64,000 bases of DNA from Chamaea fasciata (Eukaryota > Chordata > Aves > Passeriformes > Sylviidae): NCBI GenBank assembly GCA_029207755.1, contig JARCOQ010000002.1:39814244-39878243 (forward strand), written 5' to 3'. The position numbers were made by a program, and so were the translations under genes. Below the pieces are notes generated by a model. It searched no databases. It was not told the origin of the DNA and was given only the letters and a program-made list of their open reading frames with translations. This document shows positions 12,545 through 27,500 of the stretch, piece by piece; position 1 is the stretch's first letter, and each line of letters begins with the position of its first letter.

Positions 12545-15500
12545 CTGGATTCGATAAAATACAAACATGATCAATCAGGCTAACAGAAATACAGCCACAT
12601 AAACATGATGTCAATCACTTATCTCATACATTCATCAGCTGATAACATTTTCTACCTTACCCTGTCCTTTCTTGAATAAGTAATGAGGGTATTTGTCAAA
12701 CACTATTAATGGCAAAAAACATACACAGAGTTATTGCATGTCATATAAAACCACTGCTTCAGTAATATTACAAAGTAGTATCACCCTCACTCATCACATA
12801 TGCAACAAACAACAGCTGCTACTTAACAAGCTTCAACCTTTCACCTTACTCTCACACTCCAGCACTGTATGCTTTGGTCACTAGCTGCTATTTAAACACT
12901 GCTCTGAGAGACAGCATTTACTACTTACCTGTGACCTTTGCCATAGTTTTCACCATGATCATACCCGTGTATGTTGCAAACACTGAACTCCACAGATTCC
13001 CATCCCTTGAAAGCAACTGCTCAACAAGTGAGTATTACATTTCTTCTAGCATCTCTGAGAGGTTCCAATTTTTATTTCAGACCAGTGACCATTATGTTGT
13101 CAAATATCATACTATTTCTGCTACCCTAGGCTTTAATATCACACTGTCTCCAGTGTGATGATTTTTCTTTTCCTTGTATCTCCTATCACTTTATAAGCCT
13201 GAGATGAAACAGGATTTGAATGAAGATACTCCATGGACCAAATACCACTTTGATATTTTGCAGCAAGCCTCTCTCATTCTTTCTCTCCCTCATAGATTAT
13301 TTTACTGTATGCACTTGAAAGGAGGAGACTGAATTAAAAGAAAACGCAGATTTGCCGAGTTCTAAAGAATCAAAGATGTAAAGATCCTGTCCACCTTGAA
13401 CTCCCTGGGAGCTCCTCACAACCAGCATTGAGCTCAGAAGTGCCCAGGGCTTGGTATCTAGAATTCTCAAAAATTACTCAATTCCCAAACACAGACAGCT
13501 ACTGAAAAAGCAGTATGGAATATGCACATAAAACCAGTTGAACTAAGGTTGCAAAGCCAATCTTGGTTGCCTTTCACTAATTTTTAGTAGTCTGACTTTG
13601 CAACTTGAATTGCCTATTCCTCACACTATTTTCCTGAATAAGTACACACATGCTCACACACACATATACACCACCTCTACCAAAGGCCACAACTGTACTG
13701 GTTATGTTACACTAAAAATTAAACAAAATGGTAGCACTCTAATGCATGTTTCACAAATACTTCAATACTGTATACCATAAAATATGTGCACAACATTTAT
13801 ACTGATGTTGAATATATAGCTCTCTATTCAAACAAATCTACACAATAAAGGATTGTTTTTTGTTTTCTTCCGTTGTTTAGCAATGCTGACTACTCCCTTC
13901 CATAGAACTGCTTTTAAGAAATACCAGTTCCTTCTTACATAAAGAGCAAGACACATTAACAAATAAGCTTACATCATGCATGGAATCCATCAGTTTTGTA
14001 AGCTGATAGAAACGCTGTGAGTTGGCCACAACGCCCTTCTGGCGCAAACCAATTGCCTTCACCAGTTCTCTGATGTAACTTGTTCTCATCTCATCAAATT
14101 GGCTTTGACTTCTTAGACCTTCCAAAGGAACTAAAAAAAACCAAAAAACCAGTTGGGTTCTAATTTACTCTGAAGTCAATGAAATTTAAAGTACAGGAAA
14201 AATTTACAGTATTTCATGTTGTACAGTGCAATTCACTAATATGTGCCAGGTACTTCTTTCAATTCAAGAGTTATTCCAAAAACAGTGATACAATTAGTTA
14301 AAAGGATATAGCAGGAGCAATCGGATCATTTTGCTAATTGCCTATATCTAGAAATATCCCTAAGCTTGTGTTTGTTAGGAAAAAGAAATCTGGCTAAAAG
14401 AACCACTCCAGCCTTTGAGGAAATATGTTACTGATTCCTGTTTACACTGCTGAAGGTCTGCCATCTTCACAGCAAATTTGTGGCAGAGAGATGTAGGCTG
14501 GAGTGCTTCAAAATGGGATCAAGGAATGAACAGCTCTAAAGTACTGCAGACAGTAAGGCTGCCAGGGCTCAGGCCTCCTGCTTGAACCTCTTTCACTTAA
14601 TAGAACAGAGCAGAGTCTTAAAGGTGAAGAGCTTTTTAGAAAAATTAACAAGGAGGAGAGATTGGTTGAGGTCCCTCTTTTCTTAAAGGTCAAGGGTGAG
14701 AATCAAAATGAGGACATGGAGAGAACACTGAGAAAAGAACCTGTTAGTGGCTGCTACTGGTAAGAGTCATGGAAAAAGAATACCTTAATTTTCAAAGCCT
14801 GGATGATTCAGGACATTTCTTAACAGCAGTTTTATAGAGAACTAAGGAATGTTTTCATATTAAGTGACTCTGATGGAGTTTAGGGTTAGATGGAAGGTAA
14901 CCTTGACTTACACCTCTAAACCAACAATTAAGTCTTACTTAATTTACTGTTAGTATACAAAAGCCTGAAATGGTTTTACTTTCACATTTGAAGAGGATTA
15001 AGGTGAATATCATGACTGAAATTAAAGTAGTCTTAAAAAAACCCCACTTTAGAACAACGAGGTTAAATCATTTTTTGAAAATACTTTTGTGGAATCATAT
15101 TTATACAGTACCAAATGTTTACTAAATGTCTCAGCAACAACTGTTAGGTGTGTTCCTTTTCCCAAAGATCTGACAAATTGTTTTTTCTTATAAGACAATA
15201 AATGCAGGAGAGAACAAAAAGCAAAACTGATGAACAGGTAGAAATATTTTCTTTTTTTTTTAAGTAATTTCTTGCATATACATAAACATATCATCTTAAA
15301 AAACAGCTTCTGAGTGCAATGCAGTTGACAAAAGAAGGTAACTTGATGAATTCTGTTAAACTGATGCACTCAGAAATGAGAAGGATTCAACCAACCATTC
15401 GTAATGCTTTTTAGACTTTGACATGAACTTTCTGGAACAGAGATAGCTGAAATATCACAAATTTATCTAAATTTAACTGAAATTTCAGAAGATAGACAAC

Positions 15501-18500
15501 GGAGTTTATTTGTGATGAAAACAAGGTGGAAATCATTTAAAATAGGAATACATTCATATTCTAACAAAGCAACAGGAGTTACATCAAACAGGGATTTTTA
15601 TCCACATTGCCTTTCATGCTTTAGCAGAATGTATGGTATTTTGCTATTCTTTTAGCAATTTCCATGTTCATATAAGGTAAATTTAATCTTTTCAAACTTA
15701 TTCTCTGCTGAGACCAGGCGTTTTTTAAAGAATGGGTTTATGCAAACAACAGCCAAGTACAGACTGAGAAGGACTAAAATTTAATTCCTTATCAATTACT
15801 TAAACTTTGTAAAGCCAAGAAGCAGGTCGTGCAGGATTTGCACATCTCTCCCCAGACTCCACTGTGTGTTGAGAACCAAACTTTTACATTCTGCCAACTG
15901 TATTTTTCAAAAGTGCTTATTCACATATCTAAAAGCACCTGTAGAACTTTAAAAATTTCAACTTGGGGATTCGTAACTAACAATTATGGCCTCAGCAGAT
16001 GTTAATTTTTGCATTTCAGAGAAAATGTTGGAAGATAAGTTCACCAACAATGACATTTTTCATGTAAAGTGGAATGCAGCTGTATGCTGCATTCTTTAAA
16101 AGATCCGTATGATTAAGTGACCATGGATTTTGTTTCCAGAGAAACAAACCAAAGAAAAACATTTCCATTTGTTTATATCTGTGCTAAACTTCACCTATTT
16201 ATAACTATAAAAAGTTGAATAAATGTTGGTATTTGTCATGTCCACTTCCCTAATTCTTTTGAGCAAACATGCTTTAAGATCTTGGTCAAGATAAAGCTCT
16301 CAGTCCTGATAATTTATTAAATATTTTAAAATATATTCTAATACTTTTAAAGTTGTTTTGGTTTGGTTGGGGTTTTTTAAATATGTGGAGTCACTTGATG
16401 TTTCCAGGCAGAAATACTGCACAGTTGTTTTGAAAATGTGTAACACAATATAGCCATATGCCAAAAGGGATCCAACATCTCCCCAGTATCTTTATACACA
16501 ATAAAACCAACAATGAATCACGAATTCTTTGTTCCTTATAAACATTAGAAAAAAAATTTTTTTAGTCTTAGAATACTAACATTCCATCCAGGACATTTAC
16601 ATTTGTTAAGCCAGAGAGCTTAGTGATTGTCAGGTTAAACAACACGGTTCAAAGCTCTTTTAGTAGTGATGTGTTACAAAGAAGTAAAAGAACCTACTTG
16701 TGTTGAGAAGTAACAGTGCTTTCATACATAGGAACTCTTCTTGGCTAACTTGAAGTCTGACAAATTCCTGTGGGAGTTGCCACATGGACAGACACAGGGA
16801 ATAGAACGATGATTCTTTCATCCTCTGTCTTACACCCAGAAAAGGGAAAAAAAAAATTAAAAACCATGAAAACAAAGACAAAAAACAATGGCTCCAGTAC
16901 TAACTGCTTGAAAGAAAGGTCTTGTTAGCAGTTTATCCCATTATAAAAAAAATTAAAGATGAGCTTATACACATAAACAATTTTCTGATCTTATTTTTGT
17001 TCCTATGCTCTTTTTTATTGTAATGAATGTGCTACAATTTTGTTTAATCTGTTACTGCTACCCAGAAAAAAACCTAAAACTATCAAAGCTAAATGCTAAC
17101 CACCAAAAATAAGGGGAGTTTAATTATTAAAAATACTCCAATGATTAATGTGAAGTCCATAGATTCTTGTATCTGTAAATATTTCAAAGCATAGAACTGA
17201 AGATCAGTGTGAAAATCTATAGAAAACCTGTTCTTAGCTTTTGCAAAAACTTGTTCTTAGCTTCTGCAAAAACCTCTGTATCAAAATACTTTGTAGCAAC
17301 TCTAGCCTGGTGCTTCTAGCAGCAATGATATTATTTTGTAGCATGTTATGCCATTAAAGAAACAGTCAAAATCTTACAAGCTAAGTAAACAGAGACATTA
17401 ATAGAACGTTTCCTAAACTCCCACAGAAGTAACCAGAACAAATCACACAGGAAATACATAAAACTGCGGGAGTTTTGCAGCACTTCGATACCACTTTTCT
17501 CTTTGTGATTTTGGTATATTGAGTATGTATTATTGCATATACGTATTAGGAGAACAATTTTCAACTGAAATGACTGCAATGGTAGCATTACAAAGTTTCT
17601 AATCTAGGCTGAATTCAGCATATTAACCTGATGATCCAGTAACTTGGACTGATTTTAAAAGGTTGCATCCCAATCCAGACGAATTAAGTACAATAAAAGG
17701 AAGATTAAATTTTGCTCCCCCACCTGCTAGAGGGTTCAGATCAGCATTCCAACCTAACTGCACACTGTAAACTCAGCAATCAAAATAGAAGATATTTTCG
17801 ACTTTAAAAAGACTTTTTCAATGCATTGAATTTTTTTTCTTGTTAAAGTGTTACTGTTATCTTAAATGAAAATTATTGAAATGTTATTCAACATCTGATA
17901 TCTTGTACTAGCTCTTAAATGACATAAACATAGAAATTTAATCTTTTAGACCTGAATGGACTTGTTTCTACATCTACTTTAAATCTCCTTTTCTATTACT
18001 TCTCGGTAGCATCTCTTCTTAATTATTATCTACGAAGAGCAATAGCAGCTTCCAGGGTTAGCAGCTTAAATGCTGTTCTTACTCAAATTTTCAGACACTC
18101 TAACGTACAAGCAACAGTAATTCCTTGTAAGGTGTCAATACTAAGAAACCTTTGTCAAACTAGCACTATTGGCTTTCTTGATCTGAAATGGATGTGACCA
18201 AACACGTCCTTCCCGAGAAGCGTAACTGTTCACTAAATGATAGATTGGATGTGACACAAGCTTTGGATTGTGGTTTCATGGTAATTATGAAACAACTATG
18301 GTGTGTATTGCCCCTGCAGAAGGAATTTCCAGTATCTCTTTCTACCTCTAGGTACACACTCCTGTGATTCTGGCATTAGTGCCTGCACTCCTACATGGTG
18401 AGTCATGTCAGGGATCCCTCTACCTGCTAATCAATGGCTTTTCCTGAGGTACCTCTCAGGCATATGAACTGCTTATCTGTTTGACAGTGCAGCCAGAGAG

Positions 18501-21500
18501 TGCTTGGTCCAGCTTAACTGAAGTCATGGGGATACATTACCAGGACAGTTAACTTTTTTGGCAGTGTTCAGCAGTTACCCTTGCCTAAAGTGAACACAAA
18601 AGTACAAGCTTAGACATCATTGTAGATAACAAAGTTGTTTGCATTTTACTCATCTAAAACCTAACTTATTTCCAATAAACAGTTGCTGCTATGATTCAGT
18701 GCATCAGTTACTTTTTATATCCCTTGGTTTATGACATCTCTAGTATGACCCCAATGAGATGTTCTATAACCAAGAGAGGAATATGTTGTCAGCACCCAGC
18801 ATAGATGATCTTGAGCTGACAATAAGAAGCTGTCCCTGGTGGATTATAATCAGGGTTCATAAATCTCAACACCATTCCCGAAGAAACTACTTAAAGTCTT
18901 CTTCACAAGGTGTCAGCAGTGGTCCACAAGCAGGGTGATACTCCAAGACATGACATTACTGCATAAAGCCATCTCACTCTGTGTTTCTTCTGAATGTAAC
19001 CATAAGATGCATCAGACTATGCTGGGACAACAATATAGTCCGAAATTCTTTCAATCTCATCACTTCTAAGTCTTTCAATTTGTACAGCACAATTAATAAA
19101 AATGGGAGAGGAAATAATTCGTTACTCAACAACCTCACAATGATTTACAATCATCTGGAAGAGCAAAGGTCAGGAGCTATAGGGTTGGCTCTACTGAATA
19201 TCTTCTATAAAGAACTTCCCTGGGAGGATCTTGCACATCTATAGATTTTAAAATCAGATGCCTAGATCTTCTGCAAATCCACCTCCTAATCCTTAAACAA
19301 TATGTCTTACAAAACACCTGTTTTTCTTTCAGCTTGCTTCATAGCAGTTCTTTTAGTACTTTAAGAAAAAAAAAAAAAAAACCTGAGAAAAATGTATTAA
19401 GGAAAACTAAACATCGGGATTAAATTATGTTTTACTGTTCCTGGCAACATCCCATGTACTATAACCAAAGAATATAAAATTATGAGTCTGACAATATTAA
19501 TTTGCAGAGCTGGTAAACTGACAAAGACTGAAATGATGATTATCTAAATTAAACAGCATCGTGAAGGAAAATACAAGCCGAAGAGCCCCTCCCCCAGCAG
19601 AAAAAAGCAGTCTCATATAATTTTTCCTTGACACTAAAATTCTTACTTGGTGAATATTTTTTACAATTTTCTAACAGTAAATGCACTTTTCTAAGAATAA
19701 ATGCACACTAGAAAATCATTTTTATCAGAAAGTGTCAAACAAAAACAACCAAAAAGCTCCACACTCAGTTCCATTTAGTAATCATTACTCGTGATTTATC
19801 CAGATGAATTGAAGAAAATCTGACAGAATAATTAACATTTTTTTTCCTCTCCGAAAATTAAAATATTATTTGAATAATAGATAATAATAGAATAGTTGGG
19901 GTTCCCACAAAATTCCTCCCAAAGTTACTGGACTTTGATATGGTCAGAGGACTTGGTTGTTAATTTTGAAACAGAAGAAGTAATGAATGAAATCTTGGCC
20001 TCAATGGAGTCACAACCCCATTGGCAAATAAAAGTTCAAAATGTTATTCAGACAATACAAGAACATTCTACTTACTCATTTAGAATCAGATCTGGCGCAA
20101 AATACAACATCTGACCACTGACATGTTTGTATGATCTCCACCCCATCGCAAAAACCATTAGGCTCATCCAGGAATACTGGATGAGGGTTATCTGATCATC
20201 GATATGCAAATTCCGAAAACCTGGAAATGAAAGTAAAGATAAAATATTTCAGAATTCTCATTTAGACAGCTTAGCAGCTAAGTGTTTTGAGATTACAAAT
20301 CTAAGCTATCAAATGGAAAACACCTAGAAAGTCAAGTAGTTTTGGGGATGTAGCTCTCTGATGCTTGGGTAGCAACTGCCTATCTTACTTTGACAGTTAA
20401 CCTCTTGTTTTTTTGTTCTCATCCGGTACTTTGAAATGTTCACACCAGAATTTCTTTTAGCAAAAATGACTGTTTCAGAGGATAGGAATGCATCTCTTTT
20501 GCCTTTGGTAAAAATATGACAGTTTGTAACATGATCACTGTAACCAACTCACATTCCATGCTGATAGCTTGAACATCAGTGTTCTTAACATAAGATGCAG
20601 CGGTCACACAAAAACATCCATATATGAGTATCTTTCTTGCATTCAACTAAAGAGAACAACAGCTCTGCACTTGTGTTTGATAACTTCTGCTGTTTATAAA
20701 TTTATAAATTTAAAGATTGCCACGAATAATCTGAGTGAAGCTAACAGCTTCCTGCCACTGCAGGCAGTGCTCTGTTCTTCAACACATGGTCCTGTTACCT
20801 CCTTCAAGCAAACTTTGGCACTCATGGTCCTCCTCAGTGAACTGGTTCAGTTCCTGAATACATCAGAAAACCACAGAGGGCTAAAAAAAAGGTTTCTTTT
20901 CTTCTCATTTAGTGAAATGAATCAATTCACTCAAGAGGTCTGGTAAGTGCCAACAGGAATAGGAAGAGCAGTGATTGAGACTACTGCTTCCTGCAGCAGC
21001 AAAGTGTCAAATTGAGCTCACATAAAACTGCATTTTCCAGGCTTTCTTCTCAATATATTGATTTCTATACATCCCAGGATGACCATGATGATCTCTATCA
21101 CCACACAGAACACATATATACATACATAACATGGATTTTTTTTTAAATCCAGTCGTGGATCTTGAATTCAGTTACTCCTCATTACCAGTCTGTTTGTGAG
21201 TTGCTTAGTCCTAATTGGTATTATTTATAAAAAAAAATTCTTTGCTGCTTTCAAAAATTCATTTTAGTAATGAGAAGGATAAAGAATAAGCAGATATACA
21301 ACCTTTTTATATCAAATGAATAAATAATAGAGTAAGAGGGGCTGGGGTAGAAAAGCTGTTATAACAATCACATACAGGAACTCTCTGAGCTCCTCTGCTT
21401 TCTTGGAGTGAATCTAAATATTTAGATGGATTCTTTCAAAAGTGCTTCCCTGTTAAAATACATTTGATTAATTATACTATCAGATAAGTGAAAGCTTAAT

Positions 21501-24500
21501 AATTTTGGAATTTGTAAAGAATTAACAGGCAGTTAATAATATTATCTTTAGCTTGCTCCTATCATGAAATATTTGCTTAATTACAATTCACTACATATAA
21601 GAAATTATATTACCTGGTAGTAATTTAGACCACTTGACTACACAAAGAAGTTGCCTCTCACAAAGATGATTCAGACTGGTCAGCAAGGAACTTGGTGTTT
21701 CAGGTTTTGTATTGTCATAACCAGCATAGACAACTTCTGGCTCAATGCCTCGCAAAACACTTATCATTGGGGGAACAAACTGTATTTCTTGATTTGGAGA
21801 AAAGGACAGCCTTTGGGTTAGAGACTGGCTTTCATCTTGAAGGGCTGCTGGCTGCTGGAGTGCAACATCTAACGTTCTCACAACCTTAATTTTGTTAAAC
21901 TTTTTCAATTTTCGACCTGAAAAAGAAAATTGATGGTCTGTTAAAAAAAGGTAACCAGTAACATTAGTATTTTCCCACTAGTGTTGGATTACACTTTTAA
22001 TCTATACAAGGAAACTAGAACTGTCTTCAGAATAAGTCCTCTATTTTTTGACTGTTTATGTAATTGAAAAATGATAATGGAAAATTCTTAAGAGCTTCTC
22101 CCTCTGTATCCTACTCTCTTCACCAAGGGATGAAGAGCACCCACCCATTAAAATTATTGCCATGAATTCTAGGTTACAGTAACCTCATAAAGTGTTTTCT
22201 GGTTCAATTCCCACTATTCTGTCCTATGCCAACAGCTGAGCCAGCTGGCTCTAAAATTAAGTTTCTATTTAATGTCAGTTAAAGATATTGCTTCTTTTAC
22301 TCCCTAATATTCAAAACCAAAAATGTTAGTAATTAATTACTACACACAGAAACTCCTTTTCTCGAGTTCCCTAAGAGCATTTCAGTCTCCTGGCTGAATC
22401 CTATTTTGACATCCAAGGGATGAGTGAAAGACCAACAAAATACTCTAAAGCCACAAGTAAATGCTTGGAAAACATTTCACTTCCTAAAGCATGAATTCAC
22501 TTTCTCAGAATTTTTAATTGTTATTTCCATAATGCAGTGGTATGAACAATACTAGCTAAAACAAATTAATAGCTGAACTGCCTTCCCAAAATAAGCATAG
22601 ATACATGTAGTATGGCTATGGAAATACATAGGTTTAGGTAGCAATTCTTCAAATTTCTTTCATGGAAATAGTCTGGTAGTGCACCCTACAGACACAGAAA
22701 ATCAAACCTTCAGAGATTCAAAGACAATAACCCTCAGTGACATATTACCAGTTTGAATAAAAAGGCAAATCCATGCAGAGGTGACTGCATGGAACACATT
22801 TGCTCTAAACAGATCTCCAAAGGTGATGAAAACCCTGCTAGATCTTTAACTCTGCCAAACAAGTTTGTTTTAAGGAAAAAAAAGTGTCAAAAGATGCAAT
22901 AAAGATTTTAATACTTATGGTCTGATTTACATGACGGAGGGACAGAAATAGACATGGGGGTGATGGCAAAAACAGTAACACTCATCATGCAATGACATTC
23001 AGGGGTCATATTCTCACTAACTTAACTGCAGGTTTAATTAGTTTAGTATCAAGTATCCCAACAATGACATGCTCATTTTATCACTTGTGGTAAGAATAAA
23101 AATATTTCTGATTACAGATTTCTTAGTAAAGAACCACACACAAAGTAACGTCTTGTGTTACGACTGAACCAAGAAAAAAAAATTAAACAAAAACCCACAA
23201 AAGAATAGACAATTTATTATGCCAAAAGACCTAGAGCCAATTTTTATTATAACAAACCTATACATAGTCATAGACATGCTGGGAATTTCCCACTAAGTAT
23301 TGTGTAGGCATGAAGGAAAACAGACATAACAATGCATTTGATAGTCCATAAATAATGATTTCAGGTATTTTCAGAAATAATGGCTTCAGATACTTTTACA
23401 GTTCAGAGAACATGTAAAGAAAGAAACCAAACAGAATGCTTATCACATGGAAATGTTAGTAGTTAATAAGTACCCATGTTTCCAAGTGACTAAATGTATC
23501 AGAATTAATGTCACACTGGTTTGCAGAACTTCTTATGTGTTTATTGCTAATTATGTTGCTTAACAGCCACCAGTAAAACAACTCTACTTGTTACCTATCT
23601 AATACTGGAGAGGTGACTATTAATAACTCACAGCAAACTTTCCCATCTACAACAGGAAGACCACATCAAATTAATAAAAATTCTTAAGAACATAAGGAAA
23701 ACATGAGAGATTTGACAATAGCTTAGTTTTTAATTTGCTGTTTACAAAATACCCAGGTAAATCTGTAAGATAAATATATGTCCCATAAAGAGCAAATAAT
23801 ACCGATCCACTCTGACAACTACTTTTCTTAATACTATAACCTGTATGTGCATATTTAGACTGCACACACTTTTTTGGTAACATTTTCATTATTTCATTTG
23901 AAGATAGCTAACCACTCAAGCAGTTTCTTAGTACTCACTGTTCCCCTACCCTTGGTTACTACAAATAGTATGTTCATAGTGTTTATGTTCCACATGTACC
24001 TAGAAAACATAAAAAATATTAAATCTATTTATTCTCACTATTAAATATATTATGATTTTCTCCTTACTACCTAATTCTGTATTTTAATATTTTTTTAACT
24101 AGGTATACAAAATCATACAGACAATCAGACATTACTGATGGTAGACACTTTATATTAAAAGGGCTGCGTTTCTAGTAGAAGGCTAACATCTCACTACCTT
24201 TCTTCTTACCCTGTAATGAGGTGGAAAGCATCAATGATGTATAACTCTTGACAGAACACTATGGCCCTTACTTCAGAGGTCACTGTGCTCTTGTGTTTTG
24301 TGTAGAAAAACAAGCCATGTACACCTTAGGAGGGTGTGTACATCATAGAGAAAGCAGCAAAGCACAAGTAACACATTTTGATTTTAATAAACCCTTTGAT
24401 CCTATCTCAGAAAATATTACCTGGAAAATTAATTCACCTTTTTCTGCATGCAATCACTGCACTGCGGACCAAAAGCTGACTGAAGTAATGAAGAACACAG

Positions 24501-27500
24501 TAATTTAGCAATACAGCTGAACAAGGAATCTGTGATAATCAGCCTGGGAAAATTACAGATTCACTCATAATAAATAAAAGAGTTGAGTACTTGTTTATTC
24601 CAGGACCTGGTCGAGCTACCTGCAATCCTATTGTGTTTAAGATCAGAAAGGGGATAGATTTATGTCTCAAGTTATGAGGTTATAATACCCAAAGACAACA
24701 CTTTCACAGGAAATGGAAAATATGGTACCGTGAAGTGCATGTTTTTATTGATATTTTCCTTCCAGAGATTAGGGAAGAATAAACAGTCCATATAGGGAAA
24801 TAAATTACTGAAGCTATTTGTTGCTATTCTATAATTTACTTACAACTGACCTACAATTTCTTTTAGAACAATTTAAGGGGTTGAAATTGCTTTGAATCTA
24901 ACGTTGAAAAATGGAAGCATTGTCCATGTAATAAAATATTACACTCTTATCTATATGGTTGTCACTCAGTGATCTTCAATGGAAGATAGGTGTACTCCTC
25001 TAAGAAATAAGTTTAATTTAATAATGTAGTAATCTTTGGAATCTTATCATTAATATCCTGTAAAATCTAATTGTTTCTCATTTTAATTAAGCAAAATAGC
25101 AGGTCTTCATTGAAATCAAGGCCAGCATCAAGAAACTAAGTGTCAGGGGTAAAAGAACAAAAATATATCTATGTAAATTCTAAACAGCAGGAATCAGAAA
25201 ATGCACAAAAATCTTGACTTACCCAGGCCGTAAACACAAGAAGAGATTTTAAGTCTTGCTGATTCTCATTCATTTAAAATACTCAAGGATGTCTCTAAGT
25301 ATGTAATTTGTTCCAAGAATTGGAAACTTGTGTATAAACATTAATCACAGAATCACAGAATTCCATGATGGGAAGGACCTCAAGGACTACCCAGTCCAAG
25401 CCTCCTTAGCAAGAGCACACTCTAGACAAGATGACCTAGTACCTTGTCCAGATGAACCTTAAAACTGTTCAACAGGGGAGAGTTTACCATTTCTCTTGGG
25501 GGATAATGTCAATGGCCGATTTTTCTCATAGTGAAATATTTTCCTCTCGTGTCTAATCAGAATCTCCTCAGGAGTAACTTGTACTTGTTATTCCTTGTCT
25601 TTTCCATTGACTGCTTGTCAAGAGGGAGTTCCCATCTTTGCAGTCACCATATAAATAGTGGAACATGGTCATAAGGTGCCCCCTAAGCCTTCTTTTCTCA
25701 AGGCTTAACAAATCCAGTTCACAGAATCAGAGAACTACAGAATCATTTAGGTTGGAAAAGACCTCCCAGACCATTGAGTCCAAACTTTGACGCATCACCA
25801 TTTTGGCAACTAGAGCACTAAGTGCCACATCCAGCCTTTCTTTAAACACCTCCAGGGATGGTGACCTCACCACCTCTCTGGGTGGCCCATTCCAAAGCTT
25901 AACGATCTTATCTGTGAAGAACTTCCTCATGATGTCCAAGCTGAAATTCCCTTGGCACAGCTTGAGACTGTCCTCTCATCCTGTCACAGGTTTCCTACAA
26001 GAAGATGCCAGCCCCCATCTTGCTACAACCTCCTTTCAGGGAGTTGTGGAAGGTAAAAAGGTCCCTCCTGAACCTCCTTTTTTCCAGGCTAAACAATCTT
26101 GGCTCCCTCAGCTGCTCCTCACAGGACTTGTGCTCCAAAGCCTTCCCCAGCTCCGTTACCCTTCTCTGGACACGCACCATCCCCTCAATGTCTTGCTTGC
26201 AGGGAGGGGCCCAGAACTGAACACAGGATTTGAGGTGTGGCCTCAGCAGTGCCCAGTACAGGGGAACAACCACTGCCCTGGTCCTGGTTGCAACACCATT
26301 CTTGATATAGACCAGAATGCCATCGGCCTTCTTGGCCACTTGGGCACACTGCTGGCTCATGTTCAGCCTTGCCTCACATGGCAGGCTTCCCAGCCCTTTG
26401 ATCACTGATGTCTTGGGAAAATTATGTAAGCCCTGTAACACCCCGTATATGAATCATACTGTGTTGATCAGCACATCAGATCATCAGATCATCATGGGAA
26501 GGAAATATTGCTCACGTGATACAAAAAGGAATTATAAGAAATAGCAGAAGAGCAAAAGGAAGAAGGGTAACAACAACCATAGAAAGAGTATTATGGTTAA
26601 CAGCCTATCTTGAGATTTTGTTTGCAGTTTGAATTTTAAATCCTCCTTTAAAAATAGTCTCACTCCAGTTTCCCTCATTTTTAGTCTATCTCTGTCTTTT
26701 CTTTTTTCAGTACTAAGCACTCTATTTCAGCCTGCATAAAACAATTAGCTTCCTAATCCCCCCCACAACTCTTGACATCACTAAGAACATCTGAAATATT
26801 ACACTGAATCTCAGGCAGCTGACAAAAAAAGAAATAGAAATACCAGAGTCACAGCTCCACTCAATATTCCCTTTATTCCATTGCCCAACTGTTTTCTTCT
26901 GCTTTCTATTTGCTGGTGTGGGAAGGAATATCATGGCAGAGATCTGATGAAATGCCATGTTCTCTAAGAACTAGACTGCACAGGCTTCTCAAAAAATGAG
27001 AGAGAGCTTTGATTAGGTATGCTTAGGAGAAGACTAACCAACATAACAAACTGGCTAGATACAACAATCTAGCATTAAATACAAAGAAAATATTTATGCT
27101 TTCTTTGCAATAGCTGAGAAAAAAAGGTGATGAGAAAGATGAAGATTTTACTCTCTTTACACCTGATATTAATCAAATAAAAGTCAGAGCACCTTTATCC
27201 CCAGGTTTTGTAGGAGGACATAACATCCTGCTATGAGGATACACTAATGAGGATATACCATCTGATCAATATTGCTGGCAAAAATGTCCAATTTTTTCTG
27301 TTTCTAGTACCTACACCCAGAGCAAAATGGATATATTAAAAAACACTAGGAAAACTAGCATCCATAAATGCACACAAAGAATGAAGTCAAGCCTGCTGGC
27401 AACTTTTCCTATGTAGCATTACTATGCAGAACAATGCTGAAGCAAAAGACTGAGACAATGATAATGAGTCATCTCACACTCTTCTGCTTGTTGAAACTGC

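Noticed and set aside
13138..13159. 9-bp perfect hairpin in intron 7 as an RNA element
   Set aside because: Too short, with no supporting context; expected by chance in a window this size.
25803..26408. Plus-strand open frame of 201 codons
   Set aside because: It is the complement of a CR1 copy whose minus strand carries the recognisable reverse-transcriptase tail.
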